From NCBI GenBank assembly GCA_965262505.1, contig CBDHFM010000030.1, positions 3,100,001 to 3,164,000 on the forward strand: a stretch of DNA of 64,000 nucleotides, read 5' to 3'. This stretch comes from JACPPO01 sp965262505 (GTDB lineage Bacteria > Acidobacteriota > Vicinamibacteria > Vicinamibacterales > UBA2999). Shown in pieces: positions 55,756 to 64,000 of this stretch. The position numbers were made by a program, and so were the translations under genes. Each line of letters starts with the position of its first letter. Within the stretch, counting starts at the first letter, position 1. The notes under the pieces are model-generated. The model saw only the letters and a program-made list of their open reading frames with translations, was not told the DNA's origin and searched no databases.

Positions 55756-57217
55756 CAGCCCGTGGTGAAAGTCGAGATTAGGGATCGACACGATCGATCC
55801 CGCGTACTACACTGCCGCGCATGGCCATGGGGAAACGCCGTCGCCGTGCGGGGCAGAAGACGATGTGGGTGGCGAGCGCCGATCTGCCGCAGAGCGCGGG
55901 GCACCCGTTTTACCAGCGACTGAATCGCGTTCTCGACGACGCGGGCTTTGACGCGTTCGTCGAGGCGCAGTGCGCCAAGTTCTATGCCGACGGGGTCGGC
56001 CGACCGAGCTTGGCGCCGGGCCGCTACTTCCGGCTGTTGCTGCTCGGCTACTTTGAAGGCCTGGACTCGGAGCGCGCGATCGCGTGGCGCGCCGCCGACT
56101 CGCTGAGCATCCGCCACTTTCTGGACTTCGAGCTGCACGAGGCGCCGCCGGACCATTCGACGCTGTCGCGCGCGCGGCGGTTGATCGATGTGGAGACGCA
56201 CCAAGCAGTATTTACGTGGGTGCTGCAGCAGCTGGCCGACGCGCAGCTCGTGCTGGGGCGGACGCTCGGCATCGATGCGACGACGCTGGAGGCCAATGCG
56301 GCGATGCGGAGCATCGTGCGCCGGGACACGGGCAAGGAGTACGAGGCGTGGCTGACCCAGCTCGCCGAGGCGTCCGGGATCGCCACCCCGACCCGCGCCG
56401 AGCTGGCCCGGTTTGATCGGAAGCGCAAGAAGAAGGGGTCCAACGACGACTGGACGCACCCGCAGGATCCGGACGCGAAGATCACGAAGCTGAAGGACGG
56501 GCGCACGCACCTCGCGCACAAAGCCGAGCACGCGGTGGACCTGGAGACGGGCGCGGTCGTCAGCGTCACGGTGCAGGACGCCGACGACGGGGACACGACG
56601 ACGATGGTGGAGACCCTCATCACCGCCGCCGAACGACTCGCGGTGGTGGCCGACGCCGGCCTCGCCGAGATCGTGGGCGACAAGGGGTATCACAGCAATC
56701 AGACGCTGACCGAGTTTGTCGACATCGGGCTGCGCAGCTACATCTCGGAACCGGACCGCGGGCGCCGCAACTGGAAGGGGAAGGCCGACGCCCGAGCCGC
56801 CGTATATGCCAACCGGCGACGGATTCGGGGCGCCCGCGGGCAACGCCTGTTGCGGCAGCGCGGCGAACGGCTTGAACGTCCCAATGCCCATCTCTACGAA
56901 ACCGGAGGAATGCGCCGGGTGCATCTGCGCGGACATCCCAACATCTTGAAACGCGTGTTGGTGCACGTCTGTGGGTTCAATCTCGGATTGCTCATGCGGC
57001 AGCTGACGGGGGTCGGTACGCCGCGGAGCCTCCAAGGCCGCGCGGCAGCCGTGCTGGAGGCCCTGACCGCTGCTCTCAGCCGCCTCTGGACTCTCGCAGC
57101 GCCTTCCTGGCCGCTCGATGCGCCAGACCGGCCGAATTCGTCGAGTATCGACGCTCGGACGCGGTGTCACGAACTCCTATCCATCGATTCGCGAATCGGT
57201 GCTTCTGCCACGGGCTG
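55756..57217 (+). mobile_element. IS1182-family insertion sequence
   Basis: 1462 bases with inverted ends CAGCCCGTGG and CCACGGGCTG, flanked by CTAG on both sides (55752-55755 and 57218-57221). The transposase stop codon uses the right-hand CTAG. Confidence 0.9.
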
Positions 57218-57221
57218 CTAG
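55821..57221 (+). CDS. IS1182-family transposase
   Basis: 466 residues. N-terminal DUF772-type domain (GRPSLAPGRYFRLLLLGYFE), LGIDATTLEANAAMRSIVRR (first Asp), EIVGDKGYHSNQTL (second Asp), and GQRLLRQRGERLERPNAHLY with the Glu region. The TAG stop lies in the target-derived CTAG rather than inside the IS. Confidence 0.92.
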   Translation: MAMGKRRRRAGQKTMWVASADLPQSAGHPFYQRLNRVLDDAGFDAFVEAQCAKFYADGVGRPSLAPGRYFRLLLLGYFEGLDSERAIAWRAADSLSIRHFLDFELHEAPPDHSTLSRARRLIDVETHQAVFTWVLQQLADAQLVLGRTLGIDATTLEANAAMRSIVRRDTGKEYEAWLTQLAEASGIATPTRAELARFDRKRKKKGSNDDWTHPQDPDAKITKLKDGRTHLAHKAEHAVDLETGAVVSVTVQDADDGDTTTMVETLITAAERLAVVADAGLAEIVGDKGYHSNQTLTEFVDIGLRSYISEPDRGRRNWKGKADARAAVYANRRRIRGARGQRLLRQRGERLERPNAHLYETGGMRRVHLRGHPNILKRVLVHVCGFNLGLLMRQLTGVGTPRSLQGRAAAVLEALTAALSRLWTLAAPSWPLDAPDRPNSSSIDARTRCHELLSIDSRIGASATGC

Positions 57222-57532
57222 TACCTTGCCGCAGTGGTTTTGATCGGTTGCAACGAGGGTAGTTCCTCTGCCGACAACAACAGCTTGATCGTCCGGGGTT
57301 GGCGTGGAACCCGACTGATCAGACCGCGCCGCTCAAGCTCGACGATCATGTGGTGGACGGCCGGGGGCGTGACCTGAAAGAACCGTTGGAAGTCCGCTTC
57401 GGCCGGTGGCGTTCGGTGAAGGAGCGTGTACGTGTAGAGGAAGGCTAGGTACTGGCCCTGCTTCTGGGTGAATCTCGGTGATGAACGGCTGGACACGGGA
57501 TCGGGAAGGTGATCCAAGATGTCCATGCACAT
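57218..57532 (-). CDS. helix-turn-helix protein carried by IS630 copy 3
   Basis: 104 residues: FTQKQGQYLAFLYTYTLLHR, then FQVTPPAVHHMIVELERRGL and ISRVPRQPRTIKLLLS, a LexA/MarR-like winged helix. Similar small genes accompany some IS630 relatives as accessory regulators. Its stop TAG is formed by the target CTAG. The 5' end overlaps the transposase 5' end by 14 bases, so a control role over transposase is likely. Confidence 0.75.
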   Translation of the reverse strand: MCMDILDHLPDPVSSRSSPRFTQKQGQYLAFLYTYTLLHRTPPAEADFQRFFQVTPPAVHHMIVELERRGLISRVPRQPRTIKLLLSAEELPSLQPIKTTAARY

Positions 57533-58686
57533 ACGCTATCGCATCACGCTGACCTACGATGAACAGCAACAGCTTCAGGCGCTTGTGAGCGGCGGCCAGG
57601 GGGCGGTTCGCAAGATCAAGCGGGCGCAGATTCTCCTCGCCGCGGACGCCACATCCACCGACGAGATGATCGCGCTCAACGTTGGTGTCGGCACGTCGAC
57701 CGTGTACCGGACCAAGCAACGCTTCGTCGAGGAAGGACTGGACCGAGCGCTCCGCGAAGTGCCCCGTCCCGGCGCGCCGCGCAAGCTCGGCGCCAGCGAT
57801 GAAGCCCTCCTGGTCGCGGTCGCTTGCTCACATCCACCCTCCGGGCGTGCGCGATGGACACTGGATCTCCTGGCCCGCGAGATGGTGCGACTCACCTCGC
57901 ACGAGGCCCTGTCGGGCGACACGGTGGGTCGCCGGCTTGCCGAGATGGCGCTGAAGCCGTGGCAGGAGAAGATGTGGTGCATTCCGACGGTCAACGCCGA
58001 GTACGTGGCGCGAATGGAAGACGTCCTCGATCTCTACGCCGAGCCGCCGGATCCGCGGCGACCGGTCGTCGGCTTCGATGAAACACCCCGGCAACTGATC
58101 GGCGAAGCGCGTGTCCCGATTCGGGCCAAGCCCGGGAAGCCCAGACGAGTCGACTACGAGTACGTGCGCAACGGCACGGCGAATGTCTTCATGTTCGTAG
58201 ACGTGAATCGCCCCTGGCGACATGCCAAGGTCACCGACCAACGCACGTGCGTCGACTTCGCAGAGTGCATGCGCGATCTCGTCGATGAGCACTACCCGGA
58301 GGCCGAACGGATCCGTGTGGTGCTCGACAATCTTTCGGCACATTCAGCGGCAGCGCTCTACCACGCCTTCGATCCCGCCGAGGCACGACGGATTCTCCGT
58401 CGGCTCGAGTTTCACTTCACGCCGAAACACGCCAGCTGGCTCAACATGGTCGAGATCGAAATCGGCGTGATGGTCAAGCAGTGCCTCGATCGTCGGATCC
58501 CTGCCAAGGCGATCCTCATCAAGGAGATCGCGGCATGGGAGCAACGGCGCAATGACGAGAAGGCGCGCATCCACTGGATGTTTACAGTCGACCGTGCTCG
58601 CGAAAAGCTCGGCCGTGTGTATCCGCAACCCGCTGGTCGGGCCAAAGCCGCCGCGTGAACCGGTCAGATCCACTGCGGCGAGGTAC
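57221..58686. mobile_element. IS630-family element, copy 3, with accessory regulator
   Basis: 1466 bases; long inverted ends beginning GTACCTTGCCGCAGTGG (left) and GTACCTCGCCGCAGTGG (read inward from the right), flanked by TA (57219-57220 and 58687-58688). Inserted in the TA of the CTAG between IS1182 and palindrome element copy 2. Carries two divergent genes. Confidence 0.92.
57519..58658 (+). CDS. IS630-family transposase (long form)
   Basis: 379 residues. Helix-turn-helix N-terminus (IALNVGVGTSTVYRTKQRFV), DDE domain with RPVVGFDETPRQLIGEARVP, IRVVLDNLSAHSAAALYHAF and TPKHASWLNMVEIEIGVMVK. Single intact frame. Confidence 0.93.
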   Translation: MSMHIRYRITLTYDEQQQLQALVSGGQGAVRKIKRAQILLAADATSTDEMIALNVGVGTSTVYRTKQRFVEEGLDRALREVPRPGAPRKLGASDEALLVAVACSHPPSGRARWTLDLLAREMVRLTSHEALSGDTVGRRLAEMALKPWQEKMWCIPTVNAEYVARMEDVLDLYAEPPDPRRPVVGFDETPRQLIGEARVPIRAKPGKPRRVDYEYVRNGTANVFMFVDVNRPWRHAKVTDQRTCVDFAECMRDLVDEHYPEAERIRVVLDNLSAHSAAALYHAFDPAEARRILRRLEFHFTPKHASWLNMVEIEIGVMVKQCLDRRIPAKAILIKEIAAWEQRRNDEKARIHWMFTVDRAREKLGRVYPQPAGRAKAAA

Positions 58687-58689
58687 TAG

Positions 58690-58837
58690 CGGCGGTTTCA
58701 TAACCTCGTTGCGGGTGGCCGCGGACGGGGCCGCCCCATTCGCGCCGCAGGCGCCACACCCGTGACAGTGCCTTTGGCGCCGAGCACGAATGGGGCTGTC
58801 CGCGGTCAGGACCCGCCTGGAGGTTACGAAACCAGTT
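58690..58837. repeat. long-palindrome element, copy 2 (inverted)
   Basis: 148 bases, the reverse complement of copy 1 with only scattered differences in the core. The end stem reads GGTTTCATAACC against GGTTACGAAACC. It is flanked by CTAG (58686-58689 and 58838-58841); the right one contains the TAG stop codon of the methyltransferase-like gene. Confidence 0.88.
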
Positions 58838-59515
58838 CTAGTTTCCTGGTTTCTGGAACAGCACGAGAAACAGCGACGCCGGCTGGCTGCCGGCGGACCA
58901 TGCCGTATTCGTGCTCAGGCGCGTCAATCCGGCGGCCGTGACCTCGGCGATCACAACGTCCGGCGGCACGCCGTGTCCACCGCGGTTGGCCGGGACGCCT
59001 GCAGGAACGTCGCTATCCGGGCGCGGCGGAAAATCAATCACGGCCAGCCGCCCTCCGGGCTTGAGCGACGCGGCCAGACTGCCAATGACGTCGCCGGGCT
59101 GCGTCAGGTGATGGTACGCATCGCGGATCAGAATCGCGTCGCAACATCCGGCCGGCAGGTTCGTGGACCGCTCCGCTCCTTCCACCACGGTGACGTTCGT
59201 CAGCGGCTCGCGCGTCACCGCCTGCCGCAGCGCGGCGAGCTGCTGCTCGCCGATATCGGAGGTATACACATGCCCGGTGGGCCCGACCGACCGGGAGAGC
59301 GCAATGGTCCAGGCCCCGAAGCCGGCGCCTACATCGGCTACGGTCATGCCGGGCTCCAGCTCAAACAGCTTCACGAGCTGTGGGACCTCAACTTCCGCAG
59401 ATCTGAGTTGCGCTTCGGTCGCGCCGCCGTCGGGGCCGGGCTGCTGCTGCGCGGCCAACGGGGCGGCCATGGCGAGGGCGAGGGTGACGGTGACGAAGAC
59501 AACGGTTCGGCGCAT
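58838..59515 (-). CDS. secreted class I SAM methyltransferase-like protein
   Basis: 225 residues from ATG 59515, chosen for AGGAG six bases upstream. A signal peptide (RRTVVFVTVTLALAMAAPLA, AQQQ) precedes a Rossmann methyltransferase fold: GMTVADVGAGFGAWTIALSR, VYTSDIGEQQLAAL, DAILIRDAYHHL and GGRLAVIDFPP. Similar signal-bearing methyltransferases occur widely in Acidobacteriota; substrate unknown. The stop codon lies in the CTAG flank of the palindromic element. Confidence 0.8.
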   Translation of the reverse strand: MRRTVVFVTVTLALAMAAPLAAQQQPGPDGGATEAQLRSAEVEVPQLVKLFELEPGMTVADVGAGFGAWTIALSRSVGPTGHVYTSDIGEQQLAALRQAVTREPLTNVTVVEGAERSTNLPAGCCDAILIRDAYHHLTQPGDVIGSLAASLKPGGRLAVIDFPPRPDSDVPAGVPANRGGHGVPPDVVIAEVTAAGLTRLSTNTAWSAGSQPASLFLVLFQKPGN

Positions 59516-59546
59516 GTGCATCTCCTGATGGATAGAATCGGGGAAT

Positions 59547-59993
59547 CTACAACTTAAAGAGGTCGTCGAACGCTTTTCGGGGGTCGTCCACGCGTGGCGT
59601 CGTGGTTTCGCGCTCGACGGTCGTGCGCGGTGCATACAGCGGGCACCTGTTCCTCACATTTTTCGGTGAGATCCGCGCCGTTACCGGCTGCATGCACTCG
59701 AATCGGGCGCCCGGGTCGAAGGACCCGCACTGCGAGCACGTATGCAGGTCGGTGCCACACCGAGGGCAGCGGCTGTCGAACCCGACTGCTGTGTCGAGGG
59801 CAGCGCCGCACGGGGCGCACCGGACGACCTCCCGAAATCCAGGCATGTTGATGTTGCGGGGCCCGTCCTGCGAAATCCGGCGCGCGCCGGCAGGAGCGCC
59901 GGGCTCCTGGGCTGGGCGCGCGGGCTTCGGCTTGGGTTGACGGTCCCGGTCGTCATCCTGGTAGCCGCGCAGGCGGTATTTGCGGTCGCTCAT
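59547..59993 (-). CDS. zinc-ribbon protein of unknown function
   Basis: 148 residues from ATG 59993 (MSDRKYRLRGYQDDDRDR). Disordered basic/proline N-terminus, then Cys pairs CAPCG, CPRCG and CSQCG and later Cys residues (FECMQP, RCPLYAP), suggesting two or three zinc ribbons. Ends DPRKAFDDLFKL. It lies 31 bases upstream of the methyltransferase-like gene on the same strand. Confidence 0.65.
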   Translation of the reverse strand: MSDRKYRLRGYQDDDRDRQPKPKPARPAQEPGAPAGARRISQDGPRNINMPGFREVVRCAPCGAALDTAVGFDSRCPRCGTDLHTCSQCGSFDPGARFECMQPVTARISPKNVRNRCPLYAPRTTVERETTTPRVDDPRKAFDDLFKL

Positions 59994-60238
59994 CGAGATC
60001 TCATGGTGTGGCGGGGACCCAGTGTGACGGCGCCCCCCAACAGGTGGCGCAATCGACACCGAAGCGCCACCGGGGATTCTACGCGACGGCCGAGCCGGAT
60101 CAAGCCAAGCATGGAGATGGACCACCCTTGTCGCATAAAATCGATCCGTTTGGTGAGAAATTTGTCGCGTGTCGTGGTTTGATCCTTTTTTCACAACGTG
60201 GTACAAACCTGAGGGTTACTGCTGACCTCCACGCAGGT

Positions 60239-61033
60239 ATGAGCATAGAACACTCTCCCGAGGGCACGGGCCCGCCGCCTCGCCGCGGCCCCTCCGTCGA
60301 CCTCGATCCGACCGGGATCGTCACCGGCAAGAGCCCGGACAGGCAAAGCCGCCAGTTCCTGAACTATTCGTTCTACCGGCTCGATCCGTTGTTCCGGCGG
60401 CTCCCCGCCGACGAGCAGCGAGTGGCGGCGACCGGGTTCATCGAACTGGTGAGGAAGTGGGAGTCTTCGGAGGACCTAATCCTCCGCACGTACTCACTCG
60501 TGGGCCTGCGCGCGGACGTCGACTTCATGCTCTGGCGGATCGCGGTCGACCCGCTGTGCTTCCAGTCGATGGAGGCGACGATCAGACGGTCGCAGCTGGG
60601 CGCCTACCTGTCGCAGACGCACAGCCTCCTTTCGCTGCAGCGCCGGTCGCAGTACGTCAATCGTCTGAAGGGCTCCGGAGAGGGCGTTGAGCTGCTGCCG
60701 GGCCAGGGGAAGTTCTTGTTCGTGTACCCGTTCGTGAAGACGCGGGCGTGGTACCGTCTTTCGCCCCACGCGCGGCAGGGGATGATGGACGAGCATATCG
60801 CCGCCTCCACGCCGTTCAAGGGCGTCCGCCTGAACACGAGCTACAGCTACGGCATCGACGATCAGGACTTCGTGGTCGCGTTCGACTCGGACTACCCGCA
60901 GGAGTTTATCGATCTGGTGGGGCGGCTGCGGTACACGGAGGCGAGCCTCTACACGGAGCGGGACACGCCGATGTTCGCGTGCGCGAAGGCGCCCATTGAT
61001 GCGATCCTCGCGCAGCTGGCGAACATGGACTAG
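60239..61033 (+). CDS. hemQ: HemQ / chlorite-dismutase-like protein
   Basis: 264 residues from ATG 60239. FLNYSFYRLDPLFRRLPADE opens the ferredoxin-like fold; GKFLFVYPFVKTRAWYRLSP, ARQGMMDEHIAASTPFKGVR and LNTSYSYGIDDQDFVVAFDS are the second half, ending LYTERDTPMFAC. This subgroup is linked to coproheme decarboxylation in heme synthesis, and some members lack heme chemistry; I cannot tell which applies. The frame stays open far upstream, but that part looks non-coding. It precedes the actC-D-F genes. Confidence 0.82.
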   Translation: MSIEHSPEGTGPPPRRGPSVDLDPTGIVTGKSPDRQSRQFLNYSFYRLDPLFRRLPADEQRVAATGFIELVRKWESSEDLILRTYSLVGLRADVDFMLWRIAVDPLCFQSMEATIRRSQLGAYLSQTHSLLSLQRRSQYVNRLKGSGEGVELLPGQGKFLFVYPFVKTRAWYRLSPHARQGMMDEHIAASTPFKGVRLNTSYSYGIDDQDFVVAFDSDYPQEFIDLVGRLRYTEASLYTERDTPMFACAKAPIDAILAQLANMD

Positions 61034-61124
61034 CTGTGCCGGTCCCGGTGCTTGACTCCCCGCGATGCGCGATGGTACATACATACCAACGCATCACTCT
61101 TCAAGACCCAAGACTAGGAACACG

Positions 61125-62570
61125 TTGGCCCAGACGGAAGCAGAACTGCTCGACAACCCTGTCGCGGGCCGTCCCATACTCATTCTGCGCTCGCCGGACT
61201 TCCACTCAATCACCGAGGCCGTAGCGGGGGTGGTCGAGGGGCCGACGCCAAAGGGCTGGTGGTTCTTCTTCCTCCCTTCCCTCGCGCTCCTCGGCCTCCT
61301 TGGCGTGGCGGTCTCGTGGCTCTTCTGGGAGGGAATCGGCATCTGGGGACTCAATGTCCCCGTCGGCTGGGCGTGGGACATCACGAACTTCGTGTTCTGG
61401 GTCGGGATCGCGCATGCCGGAACGCTCATCTCGGCGATCCTCTTCCTTTTCCGGCAGACATGGCGTACCTCGATCAACCGCGCGGCGGAGGCGATGACCA
61501 TCTTCGCGGTCATGTGCGCCATGATATTCCCTGGGATCCACGTGGGACGCGTATGGGTCGCCTACTGGATGTTCCCGCTCCCGAACCAGATGGACATGTG
61601 GCCCAACTTCAGGAGTCCTCTGCTCTGGGACGTCTTTGCGGTCAGCGTGTACGGAACTGTCTCGGTCATGTTCTGGTACGTCGGCCTGATCCCGGACCTG
61701 GCGACGATGCGCGATCGGGCGAAGACCCACACCCGGAAGTTCGTCTACGGCCTCTTCGCCCTCGGATGGCGGGGCTCCGTGCGGCAATGGAGCCATTACG
61801 AAACCGCCTATCTCGTCCTCGCGGCTCTCGCGACACCGCTGGTCCTCTCGGTGCACTCGGTCGTCTCGATGGACTTCGCGGTCTCCGTTCTCCCCGGATG
61901 GCATACGACGATCTTCCCGCCCTACTTCGTCGCGGGCGCAATTTTCTCCGGGTTCGCCATGGTGATCACGCTCATGGTGATCTGCCGCACGGCGTTCGGC
62001 CTGGAGCACGTCATGACCCTGCGGCACTTCGACTACATGGCGAAGATCATCCTCGTGACCGGGTCGATGGTCGGCTTCGCCTATGCCACGGAGTTCTTCA
62101 CAGCCTGGTACAGCGGGAACCCCTACGAGATGTTCACGTTCCTGAATAGGGCGGGCGGACCGTACGCCTGGGCCTACTGGATCATGGTCAGCTGCAACGT
62201 GATCAGCCCTCAGATCTTCTGGTTCAAGAAGGCGCGCACGAGCATCCCGGTCCTGTTCGTGCTGTCGATCGTCATCAACATCGGCATGTGGTTCGAGCGG
62301 TTCGTGATCATCGTGACGTCCCTGCACCGTGACTTCCTCCCCTCGGCGTGGGGCTACTTCTCGCCCACGTTCTGGGACATCGCGTGCCTGCTCGGGAGCT
62401 TCGGGCTCTTCTTCACCATGTTCTGCCTGTTCGTGCGCTTTCTTCCGATGGTGGCAACCGCCGAGGTCAAGACCGTCCTGCCGCAGGCCGATCCGCATTG
62501 GCGGCCCGGCCCCGAACGCGAGATCAAAGACTATGGGGCGCTCGAGCCCGCTCCCGAGGGAGCCTCCTGA
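61125..62570 (+). CDS. actC: alternative complex III membrane subunit ActC (NrfD-like)
   Basis: About 481 residues from TTG 61125 (AGGA six bases upstream; an ATG at 61065 is the alternative). Ten or so membrane segments, with WDITNFVFWVGIAHAGTLIS, EAMTIFAVMCAMIFPGIHVG, HSVVSMDFAVSVLPGWHTTI and MVSCNVISPQIFWFKK. NrfD/PsrC family quinol-interacting subunit of alternative complex III, the bc1 replacement. Its TGA overlaps the actD ATG. Confidence 0.93.
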   Translation: MAQTEAELLDNPVAGRPILILRSPDFHSITEAVAGVVEGPTPKGWWFFFLPSLALLGLLGVAVSWLFWEGIGIWGLNVPVGWAWDITNFVFWVGIAHAGTLISAILFLFRQTWRTSINRAAEAMTIFAVMCAMIFPGIHVGRVWVAYWMFPLPNQMDMWPNFRSPLLWDVFAVSVYGTVSVMFWYVGLIPDLATMRDRAKTHTRKFVYGLFALGWRGSVRQWSHYETAYLVLAALATPLVLSVHSVVSMDFAVSVLPGWHTTIFPPYFVAGAIFSGFAMVITLMVICRTAFGLEHVMTLRHFDYMAKIILVTGSMVGFAYATEFFTAWYSGNPYEMFTFLNRAGGPYAWAYWIMVSCNVISPQIFWFKKARTSIPVLFVLSIVINIGMWFERFVIIVTSLHRDFLPSAWGYFSPTFWDIACLLGSFGLFFTMFCLFVRFLPMVATAEVKTVLPQADPHWRPGPEREIKDYGALEPAPEGAS

Positions 62571-63127
62571 TGCCGCTCTTCGGCCCCCAGGTCCCGAAGG
62601 GGCCCCACTACGGAATCCTTGCCGAATTCGCGACGCCGGCAGACCTCTATCACGCGTGCGAGCGGGTACGTGACGCGGGCTTCACGCGGTGGGACGCCCA
62701 CACTCCGTTCCCCGTCCATGGCCTCGACGGAGCGATGGGGCTCCGGCGCTCCAAGCTTCCCTGGATCATTCTCGGCATGGGACTGATGGGGCTCGCGCTC
62801 GGGTTCGGCCTGCAGTGGTGGGTTCACTCCGCCGCCTACCCCCTCGTGATCAGCGGCAAACCGTACCTCGCCTGGCCGGCCTACATTCCGATCACGTTCG
62901 AGGTGGGAGTCCTCTTCGCCGCGCTCGGCGCCGTCTTCGGCATGCTCGGTCTGAACCGGCTCCCCATGCACAACCATCCGCTCTTCCAATCCAAGGTCTT
63001 CGAGCGCGTGACCGACGACGCCTTCTTCATCTCGATCGAATCGTGGGATCCCCGGTTCGATCCGTCGGCCACCGGGACGCTGCTGGAGTCCCTGGGCGCA
63101 CGAAGCGTCGAGCTCCTGGAGTCCTGA
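62570..63127 (+). CDS. actD: alternative complex III subunit ActD (DUF3341)
   Basis: 185 residues: YGILAEFATPADLYHACERV and WDAHTPFPVHGLDGAMGLRR are DUF3341 signatures, followed by two membrane segments (WIILGMGLMGLALGFGLQWW, ITFEVGVLFAALGAVFGML). Start ATG overlaps the actC stop; actF begins directly after its stop. Confidence 0.93.
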   Translation: MPLFGPQVPKGPHYGILAEFATPADLYHACERVRDAGFTRWDAHTPFPVHGLDGAMGLRRSKLPWIILGMGLMGLALGFGLQWWVHSAAYPLVISGKPYLAWPAYIPITFEVGVLFAALGAVFGMLGLNRLPMHNHPLFQSKVFERVTDDAFFISIESWDPRFDPSATGTLLESLGARSVELLES

Positions 63128-64000
63128 GTGACCGCCGTACGCGATCGCGTGGCACTCCGGCCCGAGCAGGTCACGATCCCGCCGGGGCACCCGTGGAATC
63201 GCCTTCCGATCGTCGGCGCCGTGTGCGCCCTGCTGGGCGCGGCGGTCTGCGCGATTCTGGGAGCGGCAGATCCGAAGCAATTCTTCTTCTCGTGGCTCGT
63301 GTCGTTCCTGTTCTTTCTGAGCCTGGCCCTCGGCGCGCTCTTCTTCGTGCTGATCCAGTACGCGGCCCAGGGAGGGTGGGGGATCGTGCTGCGACGGATC
63401 GGAGAAACGATCTTCGTAATGCTTCCCGTGATGGCCGCGCTCTTCCTGCCGGTGCTCCTCGGCCTGCGCGATCTTTACTCGTGGAGCGTCCCCGGGGCAG
63501 CCGAGGCCGATGCGCTGCTTCGCTGGAAGGCGCCATACCTCAACGTGCCGTTCTTCCTGATCCGGGCGGCGCTCTACTTCGGAATCTGGTCCTTCATCGC
63601 CGTCCTCTACTACCGCGGCTCGCGCGGTCAGGACGTGACGGGGGATCCCAAGGTGTCGGCCCGCTTGCGCCGCCTCGCCGGGCCCTCCATCATCATCCTC
63701 GCGCTGACCCAGACCTTCGCCTCGATCGACTGGATCATGTCGCTCACGCCGCACTGGTACTCGACCATCTTCGGCGTGTATTTCTTCGCGGGTTCCTTCG
63801 TGGGGTTCATCGCGCTTCTCTCGGTCGTCGTGGTGGCGATGCGCCGGGTGGGGCTGCTGGACACGGTCATCAGCGCCGAGCACCTGCAGGATATCGGAAA
63901 GTTCCTCTTCGCGTTCACGGCGTTCTGGGCCTATATCGGCTTCTCCCAGTTCTTCCTCATGTGGTACGCGAACCTCCCGGAGGAGACGATCTGGTACCAG
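63128..64000 (+). CDS. actF: alternative complex III membrane subunit ActF, 5' part
   Basis: Starts at GTG 63128 abutting the actD TGA and stays open to the window edge (291 codons). Membrane segments IVGAVCALLGAAVCAILGAA and FFSWLVSFLFFLSLALGALF, then TQTFASIDWIMSLTPHWYST, FGVYFFAGSFVGFIALLSVV and GKFLFAFTAFWAYIGFSQFF are typical of ActF. The small cytochrome actE, usually between actD and actF, is absent here. Confidence 0.9.
   Translation, partial: MTAVRDRVALRPEQVTIPPGHPWNRLPIVGAVCALLGAAVCAILGAADPKQFFFSWLVSFLFFLSLALGALFFVLIQYAAQGGWGIVLRRIGETIFVMLPVMAALFLPVLLGLRDLYSWSVPGAAEADALLRWKAPYLNVPFFLIRAALYFGIWSFIAVLYYRGSRGQDVTGDPKVSARLRRLAGPSIIILALTQTFASIDWIMSLTPHWYSTIFGVYFFAGSFVGFIALLSVVVVAMRRVGLLDTVISAEHLQDIGKFLFAFTAFWAYIGFSQFFLMWYANLPEETIWYQ

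Noticed and set aside
60008..60238. 77-codon upstream extension of the HemQ-like protein
   Set aside because: The sequence is not protein-like for the family, crosses the likely promoter and overlaps the divergent zinc-ribbon gene's 5' region.

Overview
The window looks like the replication-origin region of a high-GC bacterium, most plausibly an acidobacterium. This is inferred from an ancestral origin gene order, a DUF885 metallohydrolase, an acidobacterial-type HemQ-like protein and alternative complex III genes; no 16S rRNA gene is present to confirm it.

Layout. (1) 1-33.8 kb is compact core chromosome. On the minus strand: ATP synthase F1 genes (atpH-A-G-D, start of atpC), parB, parA, rsmG, mnmG, mnmE, khpB/jag, yidC, yidD, rnpA, rpmH. 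On the plus strand, diverging from rpmH: dnaA, dnaN, gyrB, gyrA. Two parS sites lie near parA and DnaA boxes lie upstream of dnaA, so oriC is probably at 13.6-15.6 kb. pcrA/uvrD, glmS, glmU, rsmI, a DUF885 protein, an FmdB zinc ribbon, a DUF4301 protein, serS and a DoxX protein follow. (2) 34.6-45.4 kb is a decayed prophage-like element integrated in a tRNA-Ser(UGA) gene. It keeps a lysis cassette, three tandem divergent repressor cassettes with orphan repressor 3' ends, a toxin-antitoxin pair and a frameshifted tyrosine integrase that abuts the reconstituted tRNA. (3) 45.8-58.7 kb is an insertion-sequence scrapyard: IS5, IS481, IS21, three IS630-type, IS30, IS256, IS1182 and ISAzo13 copies or fragments (the ISAzo13 copy and the first IS630 copy sit inside the prophage). 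Several are nested with visible target duplications, and shreds of host genes (amine oxidase, Na/Pi cotransporter) lie between them, with one intact sirtuin. (4) 58.8-64 kb returns to host genes: a secreted methyltransferase-like protein, a zinc-ribbon protein, a HemQ/chlorite-dismutase-like protein, and actC-actD-actF of alternative complex III, running off the window.

The most unusual features are: a 146-148 bp long-palindrome element present twice in opposite orientation, each time at a YTAG tetranucleotide that overlaps the TAG stop codon of a neighbouring gene, with a compensatory base-pair change between copies; a repeatedly reused CTAG site (IS1182, then IS630, beside the palindrome element); and a repressor locus where homologous repressor 3' ends survive as orphan tails around a small membrane-protein gene. 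All calls come from reading the sequence; no database search was run.
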